Shown: piece after piece, positions 20,367 through 33,775 of the stretch
How positions within the stretch are numbered: position 1 is the stretch's first letter
How the letters are laid out: each line of letters begins with the position of its first letter
NCBI GenBank assembly: GCA_014529385.2
Contig: CM043952.1
Location: 52,746,619 to 52,810,618, forward strand
DNA length: 64,000 bases
DNA from: Adiantum capillus-veneris
Lineage: Eukaryota; Streptophyta; Polypodiopsida; Polypodiales; Pteridaceae
Direction of reading: 5' to 3'
Made by a program: the position numbers and the translations under genes
Notes under the pieces: model-generated
The model's database searches: none
The model's input: only the letters and a program-made list of their open reading frames with translations
Told to the model about the DNA's origin: nothing

Positions 20367-22991
20367 TTGAGTAAATTAAGTTTGAAGGCTTGCAAGAAGT
20401 CGTTTAGACAGGGAGCTCCAAGTCTAAGGTCAGTGTTGTTGCGAGGATGGGATCATGAAGATCAAAAGCACTACCTTCTTAACCATTTTCTGTCCTCAGC
20501 TTACCACATTCTTCATTTGGATGACTATGTTTATGAGGCTGACAATTTAGAAACAAGTGATTCTTCTATGTTCGCTACACCATGTAACAAAATTTTGACT
20601 CCATCACATTTAAATGTTGATATTGATGAAGATACAATCGTAATTGTTTTGGAGAGAGTAGAACTAGCCAGGTCACCAGGACCCTTTCAAGACACAAAAG
20701 ATGGGGTGGAGCATACAAGGCAGGAGTATTCAAAGAATACATCCATCATTTCATGGATTTTTATAATGGCAATTTTTGTTTTGATCTTCCTGCAATTCAC
20801 AACAATAAAAGGATGCTCTGTATGGAGCAGAAGTACAAAGGTCATCTTTGGTCTCGCCCAACATCCACCAACATGGCCAGAGATTGCATTGTGCATTTGA
20901 GTTATTTTCTTGGAAGCGTTCAATGTTGCAAAGTGACATGTTCTTTTCACCTTGGTGAAAGGAGATACAATGATGCTTTCTTTCATGGACATTTGGACAG
21001 ACAAATCAGCATGGGCTATCCTGCTTGTTGTGAAGGTATATCTAGAATAAGCTACCACTATTGTGACAAAATGATCACTTGTTGAAATGTTTGCAAGTGT
21101 ATAATCTATATGTGATGCCAAAGGAAACAACACTAACATGTTTGGTGATCCATCTTGGAGTACATGACCACAATGTACAGCCAGGTACTAGAAGGGCATC
21201 TCTTGAAAGGTGCACAATCTTGTTAAGATAGTTTTAAAGACAGAGAAAGGGGGTTTTTAGAAAAGTATAGATGTTAGCTGCTCATCAAATGCTATTCCAA
21301 TCTTTGACTAAAGAAGATAATTTAGAAGCCACTAATGTCGAGCTTAACCATTTTCTTGAGGAAATGATGCACAAAAAAACATGTCGCTATAGATAGACAA
21401 ATGCATCACATTGAAATGTCTGAAGCATGGCGCTTAGCAAAGACTACAAATGAGTCCTCCCGTATAGCTTCCACAATACGAGAATGGTGGATGAAATATG
21501 TGATAGGGGATAATAAAAAGTCTTTTGAGAGATGGTTTAATTGGTGGGAGCAATGGATTGCCCATTGGGGAAGCGCTAAGACAATGGTATATCAATCATT
21601 ATTTTGGTTCTTATTAAAAACATGAAAACAAAGATTTACATATATACGGTTTTAATTGTTTTGTATTTATAGGTCAGTAAGAGTCCATGAGAGAAAGCTC
21701 AACTTCCAAGTATAAATTTTTTAGAGAGCATCCATGCTACTTGGCTTGCAGGTGAGGTGGTAAACGTAAAATCTCACTTTATGATATATGTGTCAGTGAC
21801 ATTTTGAATGCATAAGTGCAAAAATATTGGGATACACCACAAGCAGATACATTGGAACGGACCCTTCCATATAAGCAATGATGGTCAATTCCAAACGCAA
21901 AGAATCTCCAAATCCAACTCATTTTGCGAGTACATTTAAAGACTTGGTTGCTAGTAGTCTTTTGTATGAGAAGCTTGTGATCAAAGGTGACAAAGAGATA
22001 ACACAATGGAAGAAGAAAACAAGTGCAATAGGTACAAGCTCACATAAACATAAATATGTGATGGAAGCAAGACAACGCAAAAGCAGAGGGAGACGTGGAG
22101 TGTACATTTTGATAGAGAGGATAATGAAGAAGTATATGTTGTCACTGACAGTGAAGCAGGAGAGAGCATTTTAGTGTAGCCTGGGCAGAATTTAACTCAA
22201 GAGGTCAAAGTTTCCGGTGAAGAGTTGGATTTACGAAGGATCCCAGCCAATTGCATGAGGAAATGTTTTGCAATGGTAGGGAAGAAAAGTTGTGGTAGCA
22301 AATTACAGAGTCGTCAAGTGGGAATGGTTGCTTCCTGTTTTTGGTCTGGGAGAACTTTTACAGACAAGACAATTGCATAGTGGATATGGTTCTGCAATTA
22401 TGAAGTAGACCACACACAAAAAGTACAGAGGCAAGTTAAATTCTCACCTGTCATTCCTACTTTCTGGCAAGTGAATATTGGAACCAATTTATCAAAGGAA
22501 GAGAGTGACAGCTTGGTACAAAGTGGATTTAAATTTGTAGATTTTGCAACACCACTATGACACACGAGCAATACAAATGATGCTCTTACACAATGAGGCT
22601 TCAGTTAACAGGAAGCATAAGTGGAGACATGGTATTTTCAAAGAAGCACAAAAGAGATTGGAGTCAGCTGCAAGTATGGTTGCAACGTACTTGGACGAGA
22701 AACTAGAAAGTGAACAACACATAGTATTGACAGAGAGTTGTTATGATGTACACATTAAGGTAGAACCTAGTTGCACCTGTCCCGATTTTCAAAAAGAGAG
22801 AATCTACACATAAAGTGTTTCTGGATTTTAAGCACATGTGCTATGTGTATTTGCATATTCTCGGGCTTCAACCAAAAGAGCACATGGTCATTCATAAGCA
22901 TGCACTAACTCCCACAACCTTGCATATGTATTAGGGCAAACTTGCAAGATAAAGCATGTGATCTAGTGAACCTAAATCTTAGAGATTGTCA
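20367..22991 (+). pseudogene. Decayed SWIM zinc-finger gene or transposase
   Basis: Open stretches in changing frames (20367-20760, about 20700-21085, 21401-21625, 21878-22174, 22544-22813) look like one protein broken by frameshifts and stops. One conserved-looking block reads YKGHLWSRPTSTNM, CSFHLGERRYNDAFFHGHLDRQ. The C-terminal part is a SWIM motif: CTC at 22772-22780, then, after a one-base frameshift, FKHMCYVYLHILGLQPKEHM. A working motif would have Cys where Phe now precedes Lys-His. SWIM domains occur in MuDR/FAR1-type transposases and in DNA- or protein-binding host proteins; I cannot tell which this was. The copia element lies immediately downstream. Confidence 0.6.
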
Positions 22992-23203
22992 TCTAGAGGT
23001 ATGCTTTTATTATTAACGTCTCCTTTACCCTACCCTTTTTGGGTGACGTCTCTCACATCTTTGGAAGTTCCTTGAGCATCCTTCTTACGTTTATCGTTGA
23101 TAGAACGCAGTCCTCATATCTCTCTCATTCTCAATTGCGGCCTTCACCATATATGGTGTGCAAATTCTGCGATCTTATCTTATACGTCTTCTCGCAACAA
23201 GAT

Positions 23204-26200
23204 ATGGCTATGAATATTCTCGTCAACGGCTTTCCTTCTGGCCAGCGTTCTGTTCCTCCTTTCCAAGGTCAAGGTTTTCTAGGCTGGAAAGCAAAGAGGT
23301 TGTTAATTCTTGAAGGCGATGAACTCTCCGATGTTGTTCTTGGAAATCGTGTTTGTCCGCCTCAGCCTGTTGATACGGATAAAGATAACGTGCTTATCAC
23401 TGAAGGACCTATATTTGAAGATTGGAATGTTGCCTATACGGATTGGCAACGACATGATAAAGCAGCTCGTCAGTATATTCTTTCTGTTCTTACTGATTCC
23501 CTTTTGCTTGATATGTACGAACTGCCTACTTTCCACGACGTATGGAAGTACCTTATTGCAAACTTTCTGAAGAAATATGTCACAGAAATACTTTATTTGA
23601 GAGGGTTGCTTAACAAGTTACAATATGAAGTTGGTACTGCCATGACGGGACATATTGAATCTTTCAAATATATTATTAATCAACTTGCTGCTGCCAGTGA
23701 TCCTGTTCCACAAAAGCAACTGATTACACTTCTCCTTGATATGGTGAATGACTCTTGTTATGATAACATTGTTACTATTCTCTCTAATAAAGATGGTCTT
23801 GATTTTGACCAAGCCTGCATGTCTTTAATTGAATACTCTCAACGTCAAGAACGTCGTAATGCTAGTCATGATACAGCTATGATTTCACACGAGGAGACTG
23901 AGTCACAACAGATGGAACGGGCTTTTTATGCTCGAAGGCGTCCATTTCAACGAGGAAACCGCAGAGGTGGCCATCGCGGTAATATTTTCTCTCGTCTCAA
24001 ATTTCCTAATAAGAAATGTTCTTACTGCAACAGAAATGGCCATACTGAAGATGATTGTTGGGCACGTCAATATGATGAAGAACACAATATTACCACAAAA
24101 CAACCACATTTATCTAGAGACTCTTCTTCTTCTTCTTGTGAATATTGTGGACGATCTGATCATCCCACTCATATGTGCTATAAGCGTCGATTCGTCACAG
24201 ATCGGAATAGAGCATATGCTACTGAACATCGAAACAACATTGTACCAGAAACAAGCTGCGTCGTATGTTCAGTTTCTCCAGACAGAATACTTCATGTACA
24301 CTATGGATCACTTTTTATTGTCGATTCTGGTGCTACAGGAAATATGACATATCAGTCTAAGTTGCTCCATAACTATCATCCACTGCCTGTTCAACGTGTT
24401 GTTTATCTTGCTGATGATACTACTTGTCAAGTAAAGGGTATTCGAGACTTATATCTTGGTACCTTATCTTCTTCCACTCGAATTTTGCGAGGAGTATTAC
24501 ATGTACCAAATCTTCAACGTAATCTTCTTTCAGTTGCTAGACTTGTTGATCTTGGTCTGTTTGTTGGATTTGATCATACCAAATGCCGAATTGAGAAAGA
24601 TGGACAGACTATAGCCACTGCTCCTCGAAATGGAAATTTGTTTGAACTCTCTCTCAACGATGCTGTAGAAAATGTTGTCACTGCTCTAGGTGATCGTGAT
24701 TGCAAAGTATGGAGTCACCGTTTTGTTCATGCTGATTTCTCAAAACTCCTTGATCTTCAACGTCGTGATCAGCTTGTTCATGGCATGGATCTTAAAGCCC
24801 ATCCTCATATGGGAATTTGTGAATTTTGTGCTCTTGGGAAACACAATCGCAAACCCTTTCCTCTTTCAAATACAACTCATTCTCATGACATATTGGATCT
24901 TGTTCATACTGATATATGTGGACCTCTACCTTCTTCGAGATCACAATATCGCTACTTCATTACTTTCATTGATGATTTCTCAAGGTATACGAATGTATTT
25001 CTACTTAGACAAAAATCTTAAGCCTTATCTGTTTTCAAACAATTCCACAAGGCTGCGGAACTTCAAACTGGTCGTCGCCTTAAGAAGCTTCGTAGTGACA
25101 ATGGAGGCGAATATGTTTCTCGAGAGTTTGTGAGTTACTGTGCTGACAGTGGAATTCATCATGAACACACTATTCCATATTCGCCTCAACAGAACGATGT
25201 TGCTGAACGAAAGAATCGCACTATTCTCAATGCTGTAAGATGTATGCTGATTCATTCTGGCTTATCTCATGTTTTTTGGGCTGAAGCTACTTTGACAACA
25301 GTATTTATTCAGAATCATCTTCCTACTATTGCACCCTCTGGTAAGATACCCATCACAGCATGGACAGGTGACATTCCTTCTGTATCTCATTTTCGAACCT
25401 TTGGATGTATTGCTTATATTCATGTTCCCAAAGAAACACGAACAAAGCTTGATACTCTTGGTCTTAAAGTTATTTTTATTGGATATTCTGACACTTCCAA
25501 AGGCTACAAATTCTATGACCCTTCCTCCAAGAAAGTAATTGTGAATCGTGATGCTACTTTTAACGAACAGCTTATGGGAGGCTCATGGTCCATGGATGAT
25601 TTTGATGATACTAAATCATTGCTTCAAGCTTTTCCATTTCTTTCAGAAGATGAAACTCTTCCTATAGAGCAACTTTCCTCTTCACAACCATCCATTCCGA
25701 ATGTTGCCAATGATGATATTGATATTTTTGTTGATCTGCCTATTGATTTTGAACATGGCTCATGTCATGTTTATGATGACGATATTGCTGATAATGCTTT
25801 TTCTACTTCCGAAGATCCCATTACTTATGATGAAGCTATCTCTTCACCACAAAAGGATCAATGGCAAGAGGATATAGAAGCAGAGTACGATTCTCTTATC
25901 TCTAAAGGTACATGGATACTAACTGAATTACCTCCTGGTCATACGGCTATTAAATGTAAGTGGGTGTATAAGAGAAAAGTAAAAGCAGATGGATCTTTTG
26001 ATAAGTTCAAGGCGCGTTTAGTTGCAAAAGGTTACTCCCAAGTAGCTGGTGTTGATTATCAAGAGACTTTTTCACCAGTTGTTCGCATTACAAGTGTTCG
26101 AGTTTTATTGGCATTTGCTGTTCAATTTGATTTAGAAGCTCATCAAATGGATGTGCGAACTGTTTTTCTTAATGGTGACTTGGAAGAGGAAATTTATATG

Positions 26201-27015
26201 GAACAACCAGAAGGGTTTGTTATTCCAGGTAAAGAAGACCTTGTTGCTCAACTCCATAAGGCACTTTATGGTCTCAAAAAAGCTTCGCGAGCCTGGTATA
26301 CAAAATTTGATCTTTTTCTCACCTCTAAAGGATTCATCTCTTGCTCGTCAGACCCCAACTTATACATAAAACGCCAAAGTAGCAGTTTTGTGATTCTTGC
26401 TCTTTATGTGGATGATACCATCCTTGTTTCCAATGATTTGGGATTTCTTCAGCAAGTGAAAAAGTTATTGTCTTCTGCATTTGATATGGTGGATCTTGGA
26501 GAGATTCACTCGTGTCTTGGCATTCAAATCCAACGGAACCGTATAAAAGGTATTTTATTCCTTCGACAGTCAAAGTTTATTGCAGATACTATTCAAAAAT
26601 TTGGTCTGGAATCTGCACATTCAGCCAACACACCTTGTCTTGCGAGCTCTACGAAGAACACTTCTGACAATGGCGGTCAACTTGTCACAAATCAACCTTA
26701 TGCTAACTTGATTGGATGTCTTCAGTTTGCTGGCATGAACACTCGTCCTGATATTCTATTTGCTGCTAATTATCTTGGACAACATCTTGCATGTCCTTCT
26801 CTTAAGCATTGGTCTGCTGCAAAGCGTGTGTTGAAATACTTGAAAGGCACTACAGATTTTTGTTTAGTCTATCGACGACAACTCACATCGGATTCTATGC
26901 AATCTCTTTCTCTTTTGGGTTACACAGATGCAGACTGGGCAAGCTCACATTTATCTATGCGATCTACTAGTGGAAATTGCTTCTTTATAAATGGTTGTTT
27001 TGTTTCTTGGACTAG
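23204..27015 (+). pseudogene. Copia Gag-Pol polyprotein, first part (Gag, protease, integrase, RT, start of RNase H)
   Basis: Domains in order: a Gag helical region; two knuckles, CSYCNRNGHTEDDC (24018-24059) and CEYCGRSDHPTHMC (24137-24178); protease with DSGA (about 24323); the integrase zinc region ending CEFCALGKH; the integrase core with D of HTDICGP, D of RSDNGGEY (about 25093) and E of AERKNR (about 25204); RT from WQEDIEAEYDSL with YVDD at about 26406-26417; and the start of RNase H at TDADWAS. The order integrase before RT defines copia. One in-frame TAA at 25019-25021 in the integrase core is the only lesion apart from the insertion; the frame continues unchanged after it. The start is taken as ATG 23204. 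The frame is cut within FVSWTS by the gypsy element at 27016. Confidence 0.9.
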
Positions 27016-27293
27016 TGAGACGGTCCGGGGCGGGCAACAAGAAGAGTGGCCTCTACACACCCTTCAAGGCTCCCGTGCTGCTCAATGGGGCTGGGGCACA
27101 ACACAACACAAACCAAAACAACAAACCCACCGCCAAATCCCAACTACACAAGGGGCACCACCTAGTTTAAGAGCGAACTAGGACGCAAAAGAGGAGAATC
27201 GTTAGAGCAACCCACAAACAAGCAAGGAATTTACACTAACCCTAACACCAATGGAATACTCTCACACACTAAAACACGAGAGAGGGAGATAGA

Positions 27294-27325
<32 letters not shown>

Positions 27326-29703
27326 TAGTGCTCGGGCTGCTTTGAAATGTATCGGCGATGATCAATCAAACACAACTATATATTTAAGAAAGAGAGAGAA
27401 AGGGGGAGGGGGTGCTTGTTGCATTAATACCTTCTTACAAATCTGTCATGACAAATCAAAGTGAGATTAGTACTTGTTCAACATAGCTTGCGTAAATTTC
27501 ACCACAACACATCACTAGAAAATCCACCCCAATCACTGTCTTAAGGCCAGGGGAGTCCTCTCCACCCTGTCGCCCTCTTACAGTATGTGGGATTTATGGC
27601 TAGATTGATGACAACACCAGAGACAAGCTATCAAGAACTTAAAAAAAACCAAGACACTTACGCATCATTGTTGTCCATTACTTCACGTTGGAAGGGAGAC
27701 AAAATATCCAAGATTAGTCCAAATCCACCCTCCTTGATTCAGCGAATGTTGGGCTTACACTAGTAGGAGAAATGATAGATTTCCTACTCTCAATTGAATG
27801 ATCACTCTCTCTCTTACAATGGCATAGATTTCCCTTGCTAATCCCCTATTACAACACATGCACATGCATAAGACAATGAGCTTCCACTCAAGAGCTCCTT
27901 CTAGAGAGGTTGAGCTTGGCTTCTCAAGCTATAGCATAGTGCTCTTGCTAATGGCTTCCCCTTTGTGCTAGCTACACCCTCCTTTTATAGCAATTTTGAA
28001 GGCTAGGGTTACTCCTCTAACCATGGTTGGGTTAGATTTTCATCAATTTATCTAATTTCTTTTGCTTGGAATTATCAAGAAGTTGGTGAGGAAAGAGAGA
28101 GGAGAGAAATGGAGGTGATAGGACTTTTCATAGTGGGTTAGTGTTAGTAGAGTTAGTATTAATTTACAAAGGGAATTGGATATTTACAATGGGAGTATCC
28201 ATGTAGGATACAAATAAGGAAGAAAAAAACTCTTAAGAGGTAAGAAAAGGTGGCTTTCTTACAAGGTTGATGCTCCAAGTGTCTTGAGTAGGGCTGATTT
28301 TGACGCTTGTTGACGGTCCACTAGCTTTGACGGTACATTTCTTCTCCACTCTTGACCTTCCTTGAGAGACAAGGTAATTGAAGCTGAGTAATCAACCACC
28401 ATGATGCTGTCTTTTAAGAGAAGAGGATGAATTTTGTGGTTTTTTTATAGATATGGGTAAATTGGAGGAGGAAAAATGAGACTAGGTGGTCAATTTTTGA
28501 ATGGAATTGTGTGTGGGAGGTATGAGTTCACCATGGTTTCTCTTATTCTTCAAGGTTGAGGAGAAGGTGAGTAGTGTGCAGAGAGGAGTGGTGAGAAAGA
28601 TGGGGATGATGAGTGGAGAAGTGTGTGTGAAAGAGGAAAATGATAAAGTGGAAGAGAGAGTGTGGCTGCATAGCATGGGAAATCTGGGGTCCACTAAAAA
28701 ACTCATAGCTCACAGCTCGTAGCTCAAAAAAATATGAAAACATTTGAGGCAAAAGTTCAGCCCACGAGCTACAACTTTTGTTTGTAGTACCTTTTCAAAT
28801 TCGGAGAGCAAGTGAACTTTAAAAATTCAGCAAAACCGACAGTTTTTTTCCACTGCAAGGTCCTTGTGGGGTCCTTCTTTGGATGATTCTTTTGAATACC
28901 TCCAAGAGTGAGCCCTCCATAGTGCATGTATGCATGCCACCTACCCTTGACCTTATTTGGTAGGTCTATAATTGAAGATGTTGTTGAGATTAGGATATAA
29001 GTGAATAGTACAACTAAGAAAATCAAATATTGAGGGGTCTAAAAAATATGTACATGTCAAATATAAATAATATAGGTGGAAAAATATAAAGGGGTCAAAA
29101 TAAATCTCTCTCATTATAAGTCTACCATAAAAAGATGAATATTTTTGGTGGTCTAATTTATGAGAGTAATAGAGAATATATGTAGGAAGGAAAAAATCAC
29201 AATAGTGAAAAAAATATACACATAAATAGAACTAGTTTTTTTGGATTTTTGTTGGGATGGAGTTACACAAAATATAAGAGAAGCTTACATGAAAATATTT
29301 CTATATGGAATAAAGAGTATGAAAAATGGTAAGAAAAAATTGTGGTAATGGTGAGGCAATGTACAGAGCATAAATAACACACACCTAGGTAGAAATATTT
29401 AAATAAATACCAAAATAATTATGAAAAAATCTTTTATTTAGGCCCTATATACAAAGAAATATTTACATATGCATGGGCCATAATATACTTATATTTTTTA
29501 TTTTTTTTATTTTTTATTTTTTTGGCTCAACTAGCCCAATGACTAGCTAATTGAGGGTTTTTGAAGAAGATATGGGAAAAGTCCCGTGTCTCACGCACGC
29601 CTATGTACAGTGAAATGGTAGGGATAGCCACAGTGTTTGGGTGATTTTGGTAGGGTGAGGTAACTCATTGTGGCAATTACAAAGAGCCGAAAAACGGCTA
29701 TCA
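27016..29703 (-). mobile_element. 3' LTR of the Tat-like gypsy element
   Basis: 2688 bp. In element sense it starts TGATAGCC at 29703, directly after the polypurine tract CCAGGGGGAGGGCTAA (29704-29719), and ends ...CCGTCTCA at 27016. It contains a GA microsatellite near 27290-27326. All short frames in it occur in both LTRs and show no protein signature. Confidence 0.93.
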
Positions 29704-29719
29704 TTAGCCCTCCCCCTGG
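29704..29719 (-). promoter_or_regulatory. Polypurine tract of the gypsy element
   Basis: CCAGGGGGAGGGCTAA in element sense, immediately 5' of the 3' LTR. It would prime plus-strand DNA synthesis. Confidence 0.85.
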
Positions 29720-29731
29720 ATGATGGTATAT

Positions 29732-32700
29732 TCATGTACCATCATAGAGCATCTTTTCCAAAGAGAGTGCTTCAGAGTCCTTGACGAGATCTTTATTGTT
29801 TGGCCCCTCAGAATTTTGGCTGGAGTTACACTCATGCTTCATGTAGCAATACTTACATGAGACAGCGGCCTTTGGACAGATCTTTGGTAGATCCTTTGGT
29901 AGAAGGCGACTCAAATAGGGCTTCAAGCGATACCCGTTTACTTTCCTGGAGTGCTCTTTACCATTCAAGTCCATAAGCTGATAGTAACTTGAATTGAAAG
30001 CCTTCTTGACTATGTATGGCCCTTGCCATCTTGTTTCAAACTTGGCATCAAAACGATTGTCAAGTCGATTGTCATACCTTAGCACAAGCTCTCCTTCCTT
30101 GATGCCTTTGTCCTTCAGTTTCTTGTCGTGCGTTTCTTTCGCTTGTGTGGCTTTCCTCTTGTAGCACTCGTATGCTACTTCTCTTTTCCACTCAAGCTCC
30201 ACTAACGTAAGAAGTTGATCCATCCATACCTCTTGATCATCTTGTGCTGATTTGCCATGAAGTCGCATTGTTGGAATGTTTAGCTCAATTGGCTGTAAAG
30301 CCTCTTGACCATAGACCAAGTGAAATGGTGTCAACTCCGTGGCTTCCCTATATGTGGTTCGATACGCCCACAAGGCACCATCCAAGAAGTCATCCCATAA
30401 TTTTGTCTTGTTTTGCACCATCTTTCTAATGATTCCTGCAATGACACCATTAGCCTTCTCCACCAAACCATTTGACTGTGGGTAGTATGGTGTGCTATGA
30501 CGATGTAGAATGTGAAGCTCTTCACAAACTTCTGTGAGCAATCCTTTTCTAAACCCTGGACCATTATCAGAAACAATCTCCAAAGGTGTGCCAAATCTAC
30601 AACAAATGTGAGTGTAGACGAATTTGCTCACTGTCTTCTCATTTACCTTTGCCACACTTTGTGCTTCCACCCACCTAGTCATATAGTCTACAGCCACTAG
30701 AATGTAGAGTTTACCATTTTTTGTCCTAGGCAGAGGACCCATAGCATCAATGCCCCACTTTTCAAAGGGTCCATTTGCAAGCACTATTTGCCTCGGGCCA
30801 TGCACCAACCTTCTATTTCCATTTATCTGACAAGTGTGACAACTTTTACACCAATGTTGAACATCCACATGCAAACTTGGCCAAACATACCCCGAAAGCA
30901 AAATCTTCTTCACAGTTAATTCTTGGGCAAAATGACCACCACATGCTTCTTCATGCAAACCTTTTAGAATGGCTGAAATTTCCTCAATAGTTGGTACTCT
31001 TCGGCATACTTGATCCCTCCCTCTTAGATAGAGGGAGCCTTCTAGGAAGAGATATACGCTTGCCTTCTTCATGAGTCTCCTCTTCTGAGCTTTTGTGAAG
31101 TCTGGTGGAAACTCACCCTCCAAAATGTAGCCAATGATGGGAGCCAATGACTCCAATCCCTGGTACCTCGGTTGCTTCACAGCAGCCGCCACCATGATGA
31201 CCTGCACTTCTTTCTTTACACATGCAACGGCTTGTTGTGCAAGTAAATCAGCATCTTCATTCTGTTTCCTAGGAATATGATATAGTTGCACTTCTTCAAA
31301 TTGATTAAACAATCTACGAATGGCATGAACTTTTGTCCGTAAGCTCTCATTCTTGCATGCCCAAATGCCTAAAATCTGTTTAACAATGAGAAGTGCATCT
31401 CCCTTTACCATGAGGCGTTGTATCCCTTGGCCAATGCACATCTTCAAACCATGAAGTAGAGTGTCATATTCTGCTTCATTGTTGCTAGCTGAACTTGGTA
31501 GATTGAACTTCTCTTTCATGACCACCTCTCCACTTGGGTTGAGCAACACTAGCCCTCCCCCTGCTTTTCCTGTGGCTCGACGAAAAGCTCCATCAAAGAA
31601 CAAAGTAAAAGCATTAGGAATACTTTTTGGTGGTGGCAATGGTAGGGTCTTTACTTCAGGCACCTTAATCTCCTTTTCGTGCACCCTATAAGTGAGAATC
31701 CCTGCCAATTGTGCACGCACACTATCTTCTACCTTGAAAGAGTATTGAAACTCTTGCAACTCCATAATCCACTTTGAGATCCTAGTACTAAGATTCATTT
31801 GAGATGACACCCAAGGGAACAAATTTTCTGCAGTGAGAATTACAAAAGGTTTTGGTAGCAGGTAGGATCTAAACTTTCTCACCGCAAACATGAGAGAAAG
31901 CATCATGAGTTCTGCTTCTGTGTAGTCTCTCTCCAAAGCATTCATGACCCTACTAGCAAAGTAGATGGGTCGCATCCTTGTACTGTGGGGATCTTGTTGT
32001 AGCAACACAGCACCAATTGTTTCCCTTCCAACACTAGAGCTAACAAAGAATGTGTACTCCCAACAAGGAGGCATGAGTGTTGGTAGCTCTGACAAAATGA
32101 CTTTAATGTTACAAAAATACTCTTCAATCTCATCAGACCATGCAAATTCTACTTGTTGTGTTAACTTTTGCAAAGGATGAAGCAACTCCGAGGCTAAGTG
32201 AATGAAGCGTGACATATACTTCACCTTCTGAATGAAAGAGATGACCTCCTTAAGACTCTTGGGTGATGGTAGCTCAATAAGAGCCTTTGCCTTTGAAGGA
32301 TCCACCTCAATGCCTTTATAGGAAACCTTGTGACCAAGCAAGATCACTTCATCCTCAGCTATGTGACACTTGTCGGGGTTGAGTTGACCTCCCATGTCAT
32401 AGAGCTTCTTTAAACCTTCTTCTACCCTTTGTAGATGCAATGATTTTGAGCTATAAATGCAAAAATCATCAATAAAAACCCTAATGGACTTTCCAAAGAA
32501 TGCTTGAAACACCATGTTCATGAAGCGTTGGAAAGTTGCAGGAGCATTTGTCAGGCCAAATGGCATGACTCTAAAAGCATAACAACCCCAAGGAGTGATA
32601 AAGGTTGTTTTCAATTGATCCTCCAATGCGATACCTATTTGAAATTAACTCGAGTAGCCATCACACACAGTGTACTTCTCATGACCAGCTACTTCATTTA

Positions 32701-33706
32701 GTATCTCATCCTGAAATGGGAGGGGAAAGTGATCTCTTTTTGTTGCCTCATTAAGTGGACGATAATCCACACACACCCTCCACTTGCCGTTTTTCTTAGG
32801 AGTGACAACAACGGGAGAGACCCACTCTGAATTCTCCACTGGATAAATGAAACCTGCTGCTAGAAGCTTTCTTACCTCCTTGAAAAGAGCTTGCTCCTTA
32901 ATGACTCCTAGCCTTCGTAGCTTTTGAGCCTTAGGTGTGGCCTCTGGCTTCAACTCAATCTTGTGTTGAACAACATCTACTCCACGCACATCGGTGTAGT
33001 CTTTAGCAAAAAGACTTGGAAATTTCCTTAGCACACATTTGAACTCCTCTCTTTCATCCTTTGTAAGTGTTGTAGACAACATACCTTCTAACATTCCTTC
33101 ATCTTCCACCTTTTGGTTCTCTTGAGGACCTACCTCCTCCAAGCCTTGACAAGAGGTCTCTTGGATGCTTGGCTTAAATCTTACCCCCATGACTTCGATG
33201 GAAGACTCCTCTTCAGTAATGCTGCCGCTACTTTCTTCATCTGAAGTGCTATCGGTCCAACCTTCTTCCGTCTCACTTTGAGATGATTCTTCATGGAGCT
33301 CCTCTTGGCGTTGCTCCTTCATGTCAAAGACAACCTTCTTATGATTTTCATTCCTGCAAATTGATTTCCCACTCTCCCAATCCTGCAAAGCTCGCATTTT
33401 CATTAGCCATGGTCTTCCTAGGATAAATGGATAACCACTTCCCTTGGTCGACATAACATAAAAATCCACTGCCTTCTTAATGCCAAAGGCCTCCACAAAA
33501 ACATTTTTACAAATGCCTACGCACCTAGCCTTGCTATTGTTTGCCATTTTCACTTTGATTTCAGGTGTCTCATGGATGTGCATGCCTAGTCTTTGCATGA
33601 GCCCTTCTGTCATGATGCAAATTTGTGCACCCCCATCCACTAGACCTTTCCTAACGAATCTTCCTTTTATGTAACAATCTAGCACAGGTGTAATATCCTC
33701 GTTCAT
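29732..33706 (-). pseudogene. Gypsy Pol: protease, RT, RNase H, second RNase H, integrase
   Basis: One frame of 1325 codons with a single in-frame stop (TAA, 32645-32647) in the RT, where the usual sequence has an aromatic residue in DGYSS-x-FQI. Visible marks: protease GLVDGGAQICIMTE (catalytic D-G-G rather than D-S/T-G) and LGRPWLMKM; RT KWRVCVDYRPLNEAT, GLTNAPATFQ and FIDD at about 32463-32477; the RT-linked RNase H; a second RNase H with FFDGAF (about 31587), NNEAEYD and IPRKQNEDAD; the integrase zinc region H...H...CKSCHTC; and the integrase core with D of GIDAMG (about 30745), D of SDNGPGF (about 30570) and E of VEKANG (about 30456). No chromodomain follows the GPYIVKKAF segment. The frame matches that of Gag. 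Confidence 0.92.
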
Positions 33707-33775
33707 TTCAACATGTGCAATTTTTACAACAGGAAAAACTCTCTTTTACCTTTCTCCTAGTGCTAACTGCCTTTG

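Noticed and set aside
28482-29026. Short frames in the gypsy LTR, repeated at 36772-37316
   Set aside because: Present only because the LTR is duplicated; no motif and no reason to expect a gene in the LTR.
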